A stretch of DNA of 43,056 nt from Pirellulales bacterium (GTDB taxonomy: Bacteria > Planctomycetota > Planctomycetia > Pirellulales > S012-138). The stretch covers positions 1 through 43,056 of the forward strand of contig JALCBR010000032.1 of NCBI GenBank assembly GCA_028066245.1, in the 5' to 3' direction. This document shows, one piece after another, positions 1-8,301 of the stretch. How positions within the stretch are numbered: the first letter of the stretch is position 1; each line of letters starts with the position of its first letter. The translations under genes and the position numbers were made by a program. The notes beneath the pieces were generated by a model that was not told where the DNA came from, made no database searches, and was given only the letters and a program-made list of their open reading frames with translations.

Positions 1-366
1 CCATAGTGAGTTCTCCTTATCCGGCATGCCTTCCAAGAAGCCCTTGTGCCTACGCAGCAATTCGCTCAAGAACTTCGCTGCCAGCGATGCGTGGCTGTTG
101 GGATCGTTGATGGTGACACCGCGTTTTGCGTTCGGCTTGAACGTATCGTGCGTGTGAATCAAGATCCGCAACCGCGCGATGTCATCTTCGTTGACAACAG
201 GCTCGGACATCGTAGCCAGCCTAGTCAAATTCTGTTCCAATTCCGTGATATGAGCTCGCACCGTTCCTTCCGGGTGTCCCGCCCGCGGTTGCCCCCAATC
301 AAGATTCTCCAGATACCTCGGATCACTCTGAATGCTGCTAAGGATTTCGTTCCAACTGTGGTTCAT
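1..366 (-). CDS. HD-domain-type hydrolase, N-terminal part, cut by window edge
   Basis: The minus-strand frame is open from an ATG at 366 to the window edge, giving 122 codons with no stop. The product has the pattern of an HD metal-dependent phosphohydrolase: His31 in HPEG, His39, and then H-T-H-D (His71 to Asp74) followed by FK. It continues into a DPNSHASLA segment typical of these soluble proteins. In the HD family these His and Asp residues bind metal; the substrate cannot be told from this fragment. The gene is divergent from the aldehyde dehydrogenase at 708, so 367-707 should hold both promoters. The C-terminal part lies outside the window. The family call is moderate; that the frame is coding is more certain, because the plus-strand frame opposite has no protein-like pattern. 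Confidence 0.68.
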   Translation of the reverse strand, partial: MNHSWNEILSSIQSDPRYLENLDWGQPRAGHPEGTVRAHITELEQNLTRLATMSEPVVNEDDIARLRILIHTHDTFKPNAKRGVTINDPNSHASLAAKFLSELLRRHKGFLEGMPDKENSLW

Positions 367-707
367 GCCAAATTGGACCGGAAAGCGCTGTCTGAGGTTC
401 GCTGCCGTGCGGCTTTTCTCGTTCGACTGATCAGTGGTGTTGCATCTGCGGAGCGGGCTCGAAGTGAACCCAGATTGGCGTGATGCCATGCGTCTGCGAT
501 TTTTCAAGCTGGTAGTCCACAACCGAGTTTGGCCTGCAACTGACGCATACACTAAGTCCACCGCACGGGTCGCTCAGCGAGTCTGGGAGATCGCCGACCT
601 GATTTCTTGCAGGCTTCCAATTGGTGCCTCTCGCCGTCATCCTGACTTTCCGTACAATCACGGACAAGCCCACCTTCTGTACCCCATTCCTCGTTCCCCG
701 TCTTCTC
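367..707. other. Divergent intergenic region
   Basis: This is the spacer between the divergent HD-type gene and the aldehyde dehydrogenase. Reading frames exist on both strands, but none has protein-like composition or a supported start. I see no clear promoter hexamers, terminator or RNA gene. It presumably holds the two divergent promoters. Confidence 0.5.
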
Positions 708-2222
708 ATGTCGCAAAACCTTCCCCAACGTCTTGGCTTGGAATCTCACAACAGCGGCGTCTGCGGCGTTGATTGGATCACTTCGCCTGGTGGCGAGCGG
801 GTTGAATCCGTCAACCCGGCCAACGATACCGCCATGGCCAGTGTGCAAGCCGGCTCTGCGGCAGATTACGAACAAGTGGTGACCGCTGCTATCGAGAAGT
901 TCACGGAATGGCGCATGCGACCGGCGCCAGCCCGGGGCGAGGTTGTGCGACAAATCGGTGAAGCGTTGCGCGAAAAAAAGCGTGAGCTGGGAATGTTGGT
1001 CACGCTGGAAGTCGGCAAAATCAAGAGCGAGGGAGAAGGTGAAGTTCAGGAGATGATCGACATGTGCGACTTCGCCGTCGGTCTTTCTCGACAACTGTAC
1101 GGTTTGACCATCGCCAGCGAACGTCCGCGGCACCGCATGTTTGAACAGTGGCACCCGCTGGGACCTGTGGGCATCATCACCGCGTTCAACTTTCCTGTCG
1201 CCGTTTGGGCTTGGAACGCCATGCTGGCTGGCGTGTGTGGCAACACAATGATCTGGAAACCCAGCCCACAAACCCCGCTGACCGCGGTCGCGGTGCAGCA
1301 CATCGTGAATGAAGTTGCTGATAAGCACGATTGTCGCGGCGTGTTCAACCTTTGTCTGGGCGATGTGGAATTGGGCGAACGTATGGTCAATGATCCGCGG
1401 ATTCCGTTGATCTCCGCGACGGGAAGTTGCCGTATGGGCCGGCGTGTCGCCGAGTTGGCCGGCAAGCGGCTGGCAAGAACATTGCTGGAACTGGGTGGCA
1501 ACAACGCAATGATCGTCTCGCAGCACGCAGACCAAGACCTTGCGTTGCGCGCCGTGTTGTTTGCGGCCGTCGGAACTGCCGGGCAACGTTGCACGAGTCT
1601 GCGACGGTTGATCCTCCATGATTCAATTCACGATGCGTTTGTTGACAAGCTCAGTACCGCGTATGAGAGCATTCCCATTGGTGAGCCTTGGAATGATGGC
1701 GTGCTGATGGGTCCGCTGGTCAATGCCCAAGCCGTTGACATGTTCGAACGGGCGATTGCCACCATTGGCGAACAAGGCGGCGAGGTCGTCCGCGGTGGTA
1801 AGCGGATTGATCGGGCTGGGAATTATGTGGAACCTACAATCGTCAAGGCGACGCCGGACATGGCGATTGTCCACGAGGAAACTTTCGCACCGATTCTGTA
1901 CTGTTTGAAGTACAGCCAGCTTGAAGAGGCGGTCGCCATGCACAACGCGGTGCCGCAAGGGCTCTCGTCTGCCATCTTCAGTCAAGACTTGGGTGAGACG
2001 GAAAGATTCCTGTCGGCGGCCGGTTCCGACTGCGGAATCGCCAACGTTAACATCGGGACCTCTGGCGCGGAAATCGGCGGCGCTTTTGGCGGTGAGAAGC
2101 AAACTGGCGGAGGACGGGAGTCCGGCTCCGATGCCTGGCGGGCCTACATGCGACGCCAAACTTGCACAGTTAACTGGGGTGGCGAACTGCCACTGGCCCA
2201 AGGTGTGAAGTTTGACGTGTAG
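708..2222 (+). CDS. ALDH7-family aldehyde dehydrogenase (aminoadipate-semialdehyde type)
   Basis: This is an NAD(P)-dependent aldehyde dehydrogenase of about 504 residues, the usual size. The LELGGNNAMIV segment and GTAGQRCTSLRRL around the catalytic Cys are close to the antiquitin/ALDH7 pattern. Those enzymes oxidise alpha-aminoadipate semialdehyde (in equilibrium with piperideine-6-carboxylate) in lysine breakdown. The catalytic Glu lies in LELGG and the cofactor-binding ITAFNFPVAVW motif is present. The frame is open from 621, but the ATG at 708 (MSQNLPQ) is preferred because homologues begin about here and the preceding residues look like translated intergenic DNA. No lysine-degradation partner is adjacent, so the substrate is inferred from family only. 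The protein should be cytosolic. Confidence 0.9.
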   Translation: MSQNLPQRLGLESHNSGVCGVDWITSPGGERVESVNPANDTAMASVQAGSAADYEQVVTAAIEKFTEWRMRPAPARGEVVRQIGEALREKKRELGMLVTLEVGKIKSEGEGEVQEMIDMCDFAVGLSRQLYGLTIASERPRHRMFEQWHPLGPVGIITAFNFPVAVWAWNAMLAGVCGNTMIWKPSPQTPLTAVAVQHIVNEVADKHDCRGVFNLCLGDVELGERMVNDPRIPLISATGSCRMGRRVAELAGKRLARTLLELGGNNAMIVSQHADQDLALRAVLFAAVGTAGQRCTSLRRLILHDSIHDAFVDKLSTAYESIPIGEPWNDGVLMGPLVNAQAVDMFERAIATIGEQGGEVVRGGKRIDRAGNYVEPTIVKATPDMAIVHEETFAPILYCLKYSQLEEAVAMHNAVPQGLSSAIFSQDLGETERFLSAAGSDCGIANVNIGTSGAEIGGAFGGEKQTGGGRESGSDAWRAYMRRQTCTVNWGGELPLAQGVKFDV

Positions 2223-2753
2223 CCGCAGTGCAGCGGCAATCCAAACTCATACATTGACGGCAGTGATTTCGTTTCCAAGTGCGCCAAAGAGGAAGCAATC
2301 ACGACTGCTCGATTTGCTCAGCGCATAAAAAAACCCGGCATAGCGGGGCAGGGACTACGCCGGGCGGTTGACCCCAGAAAACCAGGGCCATCTATAGAAT
2401 ATCCGACATGCTTGTCGTTTCAAGCATCGAGTATGCAGTGAACACATTTTGCTTATGTGCGCAGCAAGCCAACGGGACCAGCGCGCAGCTCCAGGAGGAA
2501 TAGCGCGTAGCTCAACCGATCGCGCTTCTGGAATAAGCAAACCTTGATCGAATAGCAAGGGTAGCCAACTCGGTGATAGTGCCAGCCAGCGCAAAGAAGC
2601 TTCCCGTGCAACCAGAGACGGTGATCAAGGGAGGTTCATGAACATTCATCACGCCGGCCACATAGCATTCAAGCTGCGCACTAGCGCAGGAAATAGTTTC
2701 ACGGCAAGTGGGCATTCCCCGGGGAAGCAACGTCTTGTGTTTGGAAGCTGTTC
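2223..2753. other. Convergent intergenic region with structured minus-strand tail
   Basis: About 530 bases separate the convergent dehydrogenase and the large minus-strand gene. Besides the terminator at 2327-2364, it holds a 7-bp inverted repeat (ATGCTTG 2408-2414 with CAAGCAT 2421-2427) and two near-identical GCGC-rich segments around 2480-2515 that could pair locally. Short minus-strand frames exist but lack convincing starts. It may be a long 3' UTR of the 2754-5582 gene or a small RNA. Confidence 0.4.
2327..2364 (-). terminator. Rho-independent terminator (minus strand)
   Basis: A 10-bp stem with one mismatch (CCCGGCATAG with CTACGCCGGG, 2334-2343 and 2355-2364) encloses an 11-base loop. 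Seven A residues lie at 2327-2333, which are seven T on the minus strand directly after the hairpin. It sits about 390 bases past the stop of the minus-strand gene ending at 2754, so it ends either that transcript or a separate small RNA. Confidence 0.75.
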
Positions 2754-5582
2754 TCACCGGCGGTTGCTAGGAGTCTGATTCTCGGCGCTCGGGTTCTGCA
2801 CGAGCGGGTTCTGCACGAGCCGGTCCTTTGCTGGCCCGATCGAAATGCCGACCCAGCCGTCTTCAATTTCCAGTTGCGCCACGCCGAGGCCCTCAAAGCG
2901 AGGGTCAGTGTCGAGAGCTTCGCCGAAGAGCGCAACGGGCTTGTCTTTCTTGAAGACTTTGGCAAACACCCCCCGCAACACCACGGTATCGCGAAATCTC
3001 AGCGAGCGCGAGTCCAAGCTGATTGGACCCTCGCGAAGCAATACATAGCCGGCACCCGCGGGAACCGGTCGATAGCTCACGTAGACGCCTAACGGCCCCC
3101 AGTCGCCCTCCTCCGCTTGCACACGTTGAATTCGCAGGCAAAGTCGTAGCAACCCGCCTTCCATACTGACGGTAATAGGGTTGTGCTGAGCAAACGTAAT
3201 CAACGAGTCGCCATCTTCCATGGCCGTAAAGTCCATCGTCAGTGTTAGCTTGTCCATGACGTGGACGAAGGCCTCTTCCACGGTGAGCGTACGCCCATTG
3301 AAATCCAGGCTTTCCAACATGTTGTTCAACATTGACTGGTGAAGCTGAATGCTGGCGAGACTATTGCTCAACGCACGGGGTCTGGGCGTATGGGCTGCCA
3401 ATTGTCCATTGCTAGCCATCCGCAGGTGTACGGCAAGGCGGGTTTCATCCGGATGTTGGAACCATGCGGCCGGTCGCAAGCCCAGGTCTTGCGCAGTCGC
3501 GAGATGCCTGAACAACTTGGCGTTTAGCTTGGCAAATCCGGCATCAGCTTCCTCATCAACTCGCTTTAAGACTTTGGCGGCAATTCGCTGCTCGATTTCG
3601 CGGCGCGCTTCGTCTTTGCTGTCTGCAACTTTTTGTTCGGCCACCGCTCGAACGATTGAGCCAAACAGCGGAACGCCGTCGAGATCAGTCTCCAGGCACT
3701 GCAAGCGGCTGTCGGCAAAGACCTGAACCTGACCTGGCGTCGTCCGTATGCCTCGGCCGTCCAGGGACAGCCTCTTGTGCACAACGTACGTGGCGTTTGT
3801 GTGGTTGTAGGTTCGCACCAGACCGGAATCCCCGCGGGTGAGCGAATCAACATCACCCATAATCAGAAAATCAAGCCCTGCAGAATCCCCAGGCGCCATA
3901 CGAAAGGCCAACCGCGTTTTGGTATTCGACTGACCGCTGACCGGGACGCCCAAGATGGTATCGTTGGTGAACTCCGTTCGATCGGCTTGCGGTGGCAGGA
4001 TCTTCGTGAGGAAATCACCAGTGACCGCAAACCGCACGTTGTTATTCCGGTAGAACCCTTCAATGGCTTCCGCAAGCTGCACATCTTCGGCTCTGCCGGA
4101 AATCCGTAAGTCCTCCAGGTGCAGCGCGACTTCTTCAGCGTCGTTTGGCAGCCCGGTGTATTCGTATCGCTCGATCGCGGTCAACAAGGCGTTGCGGTCG
4201 ACCGGAGGAGCCGTCATGCGAAGCAGCTGCAAGCGCAACTCTGCTAATTCATTTGTTGCGAGAAAGTTCCTCTGGTCCGCTGTCATGTTCACGCCATCAA
4301 ACCGGCGGCTGACGTCTCGTAGCAATTTCAAAGAAAGTTCATCCGCAACGATCTCATTAGAATTGAGACTGCGCGTTGCGAACTGCGACAATTCGTCTAG
4401 CCGCAAAAAATGGCGCCACGCTTCTCGGTTGCCGCTGCTCGCAAGCCTTGCCTCGACAGACTCAATCCGCTGAGTCAGTTTATGCCTGACTTCCAGTGAC
4501 CATGACTTCGTGTCGAGAGCCGCGGAAACCTTCATTGAGTTGGCAGCTGCTTCCCACGCGGCCAGATTACGTTTCAGTGCATAGGCCGCCCGCCGGAGCA
4601 AGCTCGCGTGCTCCGAGTGCCCCATTTCCGATAACATGCTCTCCGCATATGCAACCTGTTCACGTAACTCCGGCAGAGTCGCCACCAGGTCTTCCGGGCC
4701 GAACGTTTCCTCAATCAACCAGCGGACATCATCCGCCCACATCGCGCACTGCGCGTGATCCTGCAGCTGGTCGAGATACGATTCGATCCGGCGGGGACGG
4801 AGCCAAGGCCAGCGACCGCGGACAATTTCGTCTCGTGAAAGCGGCGTTGTAGGCTCTACCGCGTTGTTGATTGTTACCGGGGTGATGGGAGCTTCCGTGC
4901 GGCCAGGTCGATCTTCGATCGGATCCTGGTCTTCGTGACCGGTATCGCCATCGTCTGTCGCGTTGTTCGGGAGCAACAAGACGTCATTGTTGGCAGGCGA
5001 TTCCAGTCCTTGCGATCGGGGTTCCTGGCTTTGAATTGGCAACTCCGGTTCTTGCAACGATCTCTGCTGTCTCGGTGGTGTCAGCTCCAACTGTTGTGAT
5101 GGCGGTTCCAGTCTTGGCAAGACGGTGTCTTCCGCAGCTGCCACGTCTTCCGCACTTTCCACCGGGCTCATCAAACTCGGGCCAATGGTCGCACCAACGC
5201 CGAAAATACTCGGCCCGGGGATTTCGTCCGCTACCGTCTGAGTGATTTCGGGCTGCGCTGGAGTCACTGGCAATGCCGCGAGCACTTCACCGGGCGGCAG
5301 ATCCCGGGGCGTGTCGACCGGCGGCAGTTGCGTGGCCAGCGGCGACGGCTCAAGAGTTGGCGGTGCAGGCTCTTGGGCTTCTGCGGATTGAGTCAGGCGC
5401 GAACTCGCATGAGTCGAGCGAGAACCCAAGCGGGCAAGTACGGACGGGTGGTCCGTCTTGTTTGAATCCTGCGGTCCCCAAAATCGGGGGGAGACAAGAC
5501 TCAAGAAGAACAACAGGACAAGCCCCAAACCCGCAAGCCACTTGCCAACGCCCGAGGGCCTGTGTTGAGAGTGAAGTTCCAT
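2754..5582 (-). CDS. Large membrane-anchored protein of unknown function
   Basis: This is a 942-residue protein that I do not recognise. A single hydrophobic segment at about residues 14-31 (LAGLGLVLLFFLSLVSP) forms a signal anchor, placing the rest outside the cytoplasm. Residues of about 45-250 are a Pro/Glu/Gln-rich low-complexity linker. From about 255 to 940 the protein appears folded: a helical part (about 255-480), then a mixed region with GDVDSLTRGDSG, and a C-terminal beta-rich part. The last residues contain a tandem LVQNP-LVQNP duplication matching a 15-base DNA repeat near 2793-2822. The ATG at 5582 is preceded by GGAG with six-base spacing. The architecture resembles other secreted planctomycete proteins. 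A role in the envelope is inference only. Confidence 0.85.
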   Translation of the reverse strand: MELHSQHRPSGVGKWLAGLGLVLLFFLSLVSPRFWGPQDSNKTDHPSVLARLGSRSTHASSRLTQSAEAQEPAPPTLEPSPLATQLPPVDTPRDLPPGEVLAALPVTPAQPEITQTVADEIPGPSIFGVGATIGPSLMSPVESAEDVAAAEDTVLPRLEPPSQQLELTPPRQQRSLQEPELPIQSQEPRSQGLESPANNDVLLLPNNATDDGDTGHEDQDPIEDRPGRTEAPITPVTINNAVEPTTPLSRDEIVRGRWPWLRPRRIESYLDQLQDHAQCAMWADDVRWLIEETFGPEDLVATLPELREQVAYAESMLSEMGHSEHASLLRRAAYALKRNLAAWEAAANSMKVSAALDTKSWSLEVRHKLTQRIESVEARLASSGNREAWRHFLRLDELSQFATRSLNSNEIVADELSLKLLRDVSRRFDGVNMTADQRNFLATNELAELRLQLLRMTAPPVDRNALLTAIERYEYTGLPNDAEEVALHLEDLRISGRAEDVQLAEAIEGFYRNNNVRFAVTGDFLTKILPPQADRTEFTNDTILGVPVSGQSNTKTRLAFRMAPGDSAGLDFLIMGDVDSLTRGDSGLVRTYNHTNATYVVHKRLSLDGRGIRTTPGQVQVFADSRLQCLETDLDGVPLFGSIVRAVAEQKVADSKDEARREIEQRIAAKVLKRVDEEADAGFAKLNAKLFRHLATAQDLGLRPAAWFQHPDETRLAVHLRMASNGQLAAHTPRPRALSNSLASIQLHQSMLNNMLESLDFNGRTLTVEEAFVHVMDKLTLTMDFTAMEDGDSLITFAQHNPITVSMEGGLLRLCLRIQRVQAEEGDWGPLGVYVSYRPVPAGAGYVLLREGPISLDSRSLRFRDTVVLRGVFAKVFKKDKPVALFGEALDTDPRFEGLGVAQLEIEDGWVGISIGPAKDRLVQNPLVQNPSAENQTPSNRR

Positions 5583-6147
5583 CTTCTACTCCAATCCGCC
5601 AGCTAGGATAGCAGTATCGCCTCTCTCTGAAGATCGGACATCCTAGCGATTCAAGTAAAATACGTTTTGCGGAAAGACTGCACAAATTGCATAAGTTAAA
5701 TGAGATACAGTTTGGCGATCAGGCATGAAGATAATGGACGTATGGATTGGAGAAACCGAAAACACTAGCTGGGGGCACGCCACAAGGCCTTTTGTGAGAA
5801 TCGTTGCAGTGTCCGTCCCAGAGTGGGAAAAATCTGACGCGTTCCATTCCCGTTGTTGCCAGTCACACTTGGGGAAAGCAAGCCGGACAACACACACAAC
5901 GCTAGCAGACCTGGACGTTTGCGGAACTTGTGGCAGCGAGAATTCGTACCAATCCCATACAACACGCCGCGAGATTGAGTCTGAGCCGAGCTTGCCGGGA
6001 TTTGGCGGCATCGGTAGGATCAGGTAAGTTCTTGCGGTTAGGCAACTTAGTTGAGGCTGACCATCAGCCAGGCTCACGCGGCAAGCACGAAGTTGAGCTT
6101 GGCGAACTGACTTACGCACGACTCGGAAATCGAATTCAGGAGTGCTG
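5583..6147. other. Divergent intergenic region, AT-richer than neighbours
   Basis: About 560 bases lie between the divergent anchor protein gene and the protease gene. An AT-rich stretch around 5650-5710 is the likely promoter zone for the minus-strand gene. A 100-codon plus-strand frame at 5725-6027 lacks a ribosome-binding site and protein-like composition, so I do not call it. The only clear structure is the inverted repeat at 5602-5647. Confidence 0.45.
5602..5647. promoter_or_regulatory. 8-bp inverted repeat in the leader of the anchor-protein gene
   Basis: GCTAGGAT at 5602-5609 and ATCCTAGC at 5640-5647 are perfect inverted repeats separated by 30 bases. They lie 20-65 bases upstream of the start codon at 5582. 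They could be a protein-binding operator or the base of an RNA stem-loop in the 5' UTR. There is no direct evidence for either. Confidence 0.35.
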
Positions 6148-8199
6148 ATGACCTTCTTACAAAACCAACGGACGGCAGTTCTTAGCGCAATCCTGTGCTC
6201 CTTCCTCACGTTGGGAATCCTGACGCCAGGGGTCAAGGCGGATGTCGATCCTCCTAGCGGCCGAGACAAAATCATCACCAACATCGTGACCTATTTCATT
6301 GGTCGCCAGCACATGACCAAGCATGAAATCGATGATGTCATCTCGGCACGGACATTCGATTCCTACATGGAAACGCTGGACCCCATGAAGGTCTATTTCA
6401 CCCAGGACGACATAGATGAGTTTCGTAAGCAGCGTTTGGAGATCGATGATTTGCTCAAGCGCGGCGACGTGAACTTTGCGGTTGATGTCTTCAACCGCTT
6501 CCTGAAACGCGTGGGAGAACGTGTTGCCATCATTGAAGATCTGCTGGATGACGAGATCGATTTCACGATTGATGAAGAGATGATCTCAGACAAGGATGTA
6601 ACCTCGCATCCCAAGACGGAAGACGAAATCCGCGAGCGCTGGCGAAAGCGGATCAAGTATGACTTCTTGATGCAGACTGTCGTCGAGAAGCAATCGATGG
6701 AAGAAGCGCGTAAAAAGTTGACCAAGCGCTACACTGGCTATTTGCGCCGGATGAACCAACTCAACAATGATGACGTGCTGGAGATGTACCTCACGGCTTT
6801 CACGACATCGTTTGATCCTCATACGACATACATGTCTCCGCCCTCCAAGGCGAACTTTGACATCAGTCTGACGCTGCAACTGGAAGGCATCGGAGCGTCA
6901 CTTTCCAACGTTGATGGCGATTGCGTGATTGCCCGTATTGTTCCCGGCGGCGCCGCGGACAAAGATGGCCGCCTCAAGACGCAAGATAAGATCATCGGCG
7001 TCGCTCAAGGGTTAGAGGATGAGGAGTTTGTCGATACATACGACATGAAGTTGGACGATGTCGTGAAAATGATTCGTGGCAAATCGGGGACGGTGGTTCG
7101 TCTCAAGGTTCTGACAGAGGGCGAAGCGGAAGCCAAGGTCATCGATATCACTCGTGCTCGCGTTGAGCTCAAAGATGAAGAGGCCAAGGCCGAAGTCTTC
7201 AAGATCGAGCGGCCCAACAATCAAGCCGCCAAGATCGGTGTGATTGATCTGCCCAGTTTCTATATGGATATGACCGGCGCTCGCCTTGGTAAGCCAGACT
7301 ACAAAAGCTGCACCCGCGATGTCATTGCCATCCTTGATTCTTTCAAGGAACAAGGCGTCGATGCCGTCGTGATGGACCTTCGCCGTAACGGTGGCGGCTC
7401 GCTTACGGAAGCGATCAGCCTAACAGGCCTGTTTATTGACCGTGGACCTGTCGTGCAGGTCAAGGACATCGGCGGCAACGTCACAGCATATGATGACACA
7501 GAACGGGGGATGGCCTGGGAAGGCCCGCTCGTCGTCTTGACGAGTAAGCTGAGCGCCAGTGCCAGCGAAATCTTTGCCGGCGCCATTCAAGATTACGGTC
7601 GTGGCGTCATTGTGGGCGACCCCACAACGCACGGAAAAGGCACCGTGCAGAATTTGTTTGACCTGCAACGCGAACTCTTACAGCAAAATAATGGACCCAA
7701 GCTGGGTGGCCTCAAATTAACGATCAGTCAATTTTACCGCCCCAGCGGTGACAGCACTCAGCTGCGCGGCGTGGTTTCCGATATCGCTTTGCCATCGGTG
7801 ATTTCCCAAATGGACATCGGCGAAGGTGACTTGGACTATGCGATGAAGTTCGATCATGTGGGCAAGGAAAACTTTGCTTCTGTTGGTGCGGTCAACACGG
7901 AGATCATCAAGTCTCTCACCGCTCAGTCACTGCGACGTTTGGAGACGTCTGAACAATTCGGCGCGGTCAAAAAGCAAATTGAGCGCTACGTCGACCGCAA
8001 GTCGCGCACGACTGTCCCGTTGAACAAAGAGAAGTTCATTGCCCTGCGGGAAGATGGCCAGGAAGATTCGGAAATCCTGGAAGAGATCGTCGGTGAACCC
8101 ACCGAGGTTATCGAGCGTGACTATTACCTCAATGAGGCGCTGGACATCACGGCGGACTACGTCCGATTGTTGAGTGGAACACCCATTAGCCGTAAATAG
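6148..8199 (+). CDS. prc: Carboxy-terminal processing protease, Prc/Tsp type (S41)
   Basis: This is a 683-residue tail-specific serine protease, near the length of E. coli Prc and longer than CtpA types. An N-terminal signal peptide (about 1-30) sends it to the periplasm. A helical N-terminal domain follows, then a PDZ domain (about 245-330, LEGIGASLSNVDGDC), the S41 core and a helical C-terminal domain. By alignment to E. coli Prc, the nucleophile is Ser471 in SASASEIFAG and the general base is Lys497 in HGKGTVQ. The family trims or degrades envelope proteins from their C-termini. ATG 6148 is chosen because AGGAG at 6138-6142 is correctly spaced; a GTG at 6142 overlaps that site. A terminator follows at once, so the gene appears to be transcribed alone. 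Confidence 0.93.
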   Translation: MTFLQNQRTAVLSAILCSFLTLGILTPGVKADVDPPSGRDKIITNIVTYFIGRQHMTKHEIDDVISARTFDSYMETLDPMKVYFTQDDIDEFRKQRLEIDDLLKRGDVNFAVDVFNRFLKRVGERVAIIEDLLDDEIDFTIDEEMISDKDVTSHPKTEDEIRERWRKRIKYDFLMQTVVEKQSMEEARKKLTKRYTGYLRRMNQLNNDDVLEMYLTAFTTSFDPHTTYMSPPSKANFDISLTLQLEGIGASLSNVDGDCVIARIVPGGAADKDGRLKTQDKIIGVAQGLEDEEFVDTYDMKLDDVVKMIRGKSGTVVRLKVLTEGEAEAKVIDITRARVELKDEEAKAEVFKIERPNNQAAKIGVIDLPSFYMDMTGARLGKPDYKSCTRDVIAILDSFKEQGVDAVVMDLRRNGGGSLTEAISLTGLFIDRGPVVQVKDIGGNVTAYDDTERGMAWEGPLVVLTSKLSASASEIFAGAIQDYGRGVIVGDPTTHGKGTVQNLFDLQRELLQQNNGPKLGGLKLTISQFYRPSGDSTQLRGVVSDIALPSVISQMDIGEGDLDYAMKFDHVGKENFASVGAVNTEIIKSLTAQSLRRLETSEQFGAVKKQIERYVDRKSRTTVPLNKEKFIALREDGQEDSEILEEIVGEPTEVIERDYYLNEALDITADYVRLLSGTPISRK

Positions 8200-8227
8200 T
8201 CCAAACGACTCAATCCTTGTGGATTCC

Positions 8228-8262
8228 AAGCGCTGCGCGGCACTGGCCGCGCAGCGCTTTTT
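8228..8262 (+). terminator. Strong Rho-independent terminator after prc
   Basis: A perfect 14-bp stem (8228-8241 with 8246-8259, core GCGCTGCGCGGC) closes a four-base loop and runs into five T at 8258-8262. It begins 29 bases after the protease stop codon and separates it from selB. Confidence 0.92.
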
Positions 8263-8301
8263 GTGCTACGAAGGTCCGCAACCTGGCCCTAGAATGTCGC
8301 C

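Noticed and set aside
552-1619. Long minus-strand open frame (355 codons) opposite the aldehyde dehydrogenase
   Set aside because: It mirrors the codon structure of the ALDH7 gene, has no family motif and no ribosome-binding site; it is an antisense shadow.
5725-6027. 100-codon plus-strand frame between the anchor-protein and protease genes
   Set aside because: No ribosome-binding site, no motif, and it sits in the divergent promoter region.
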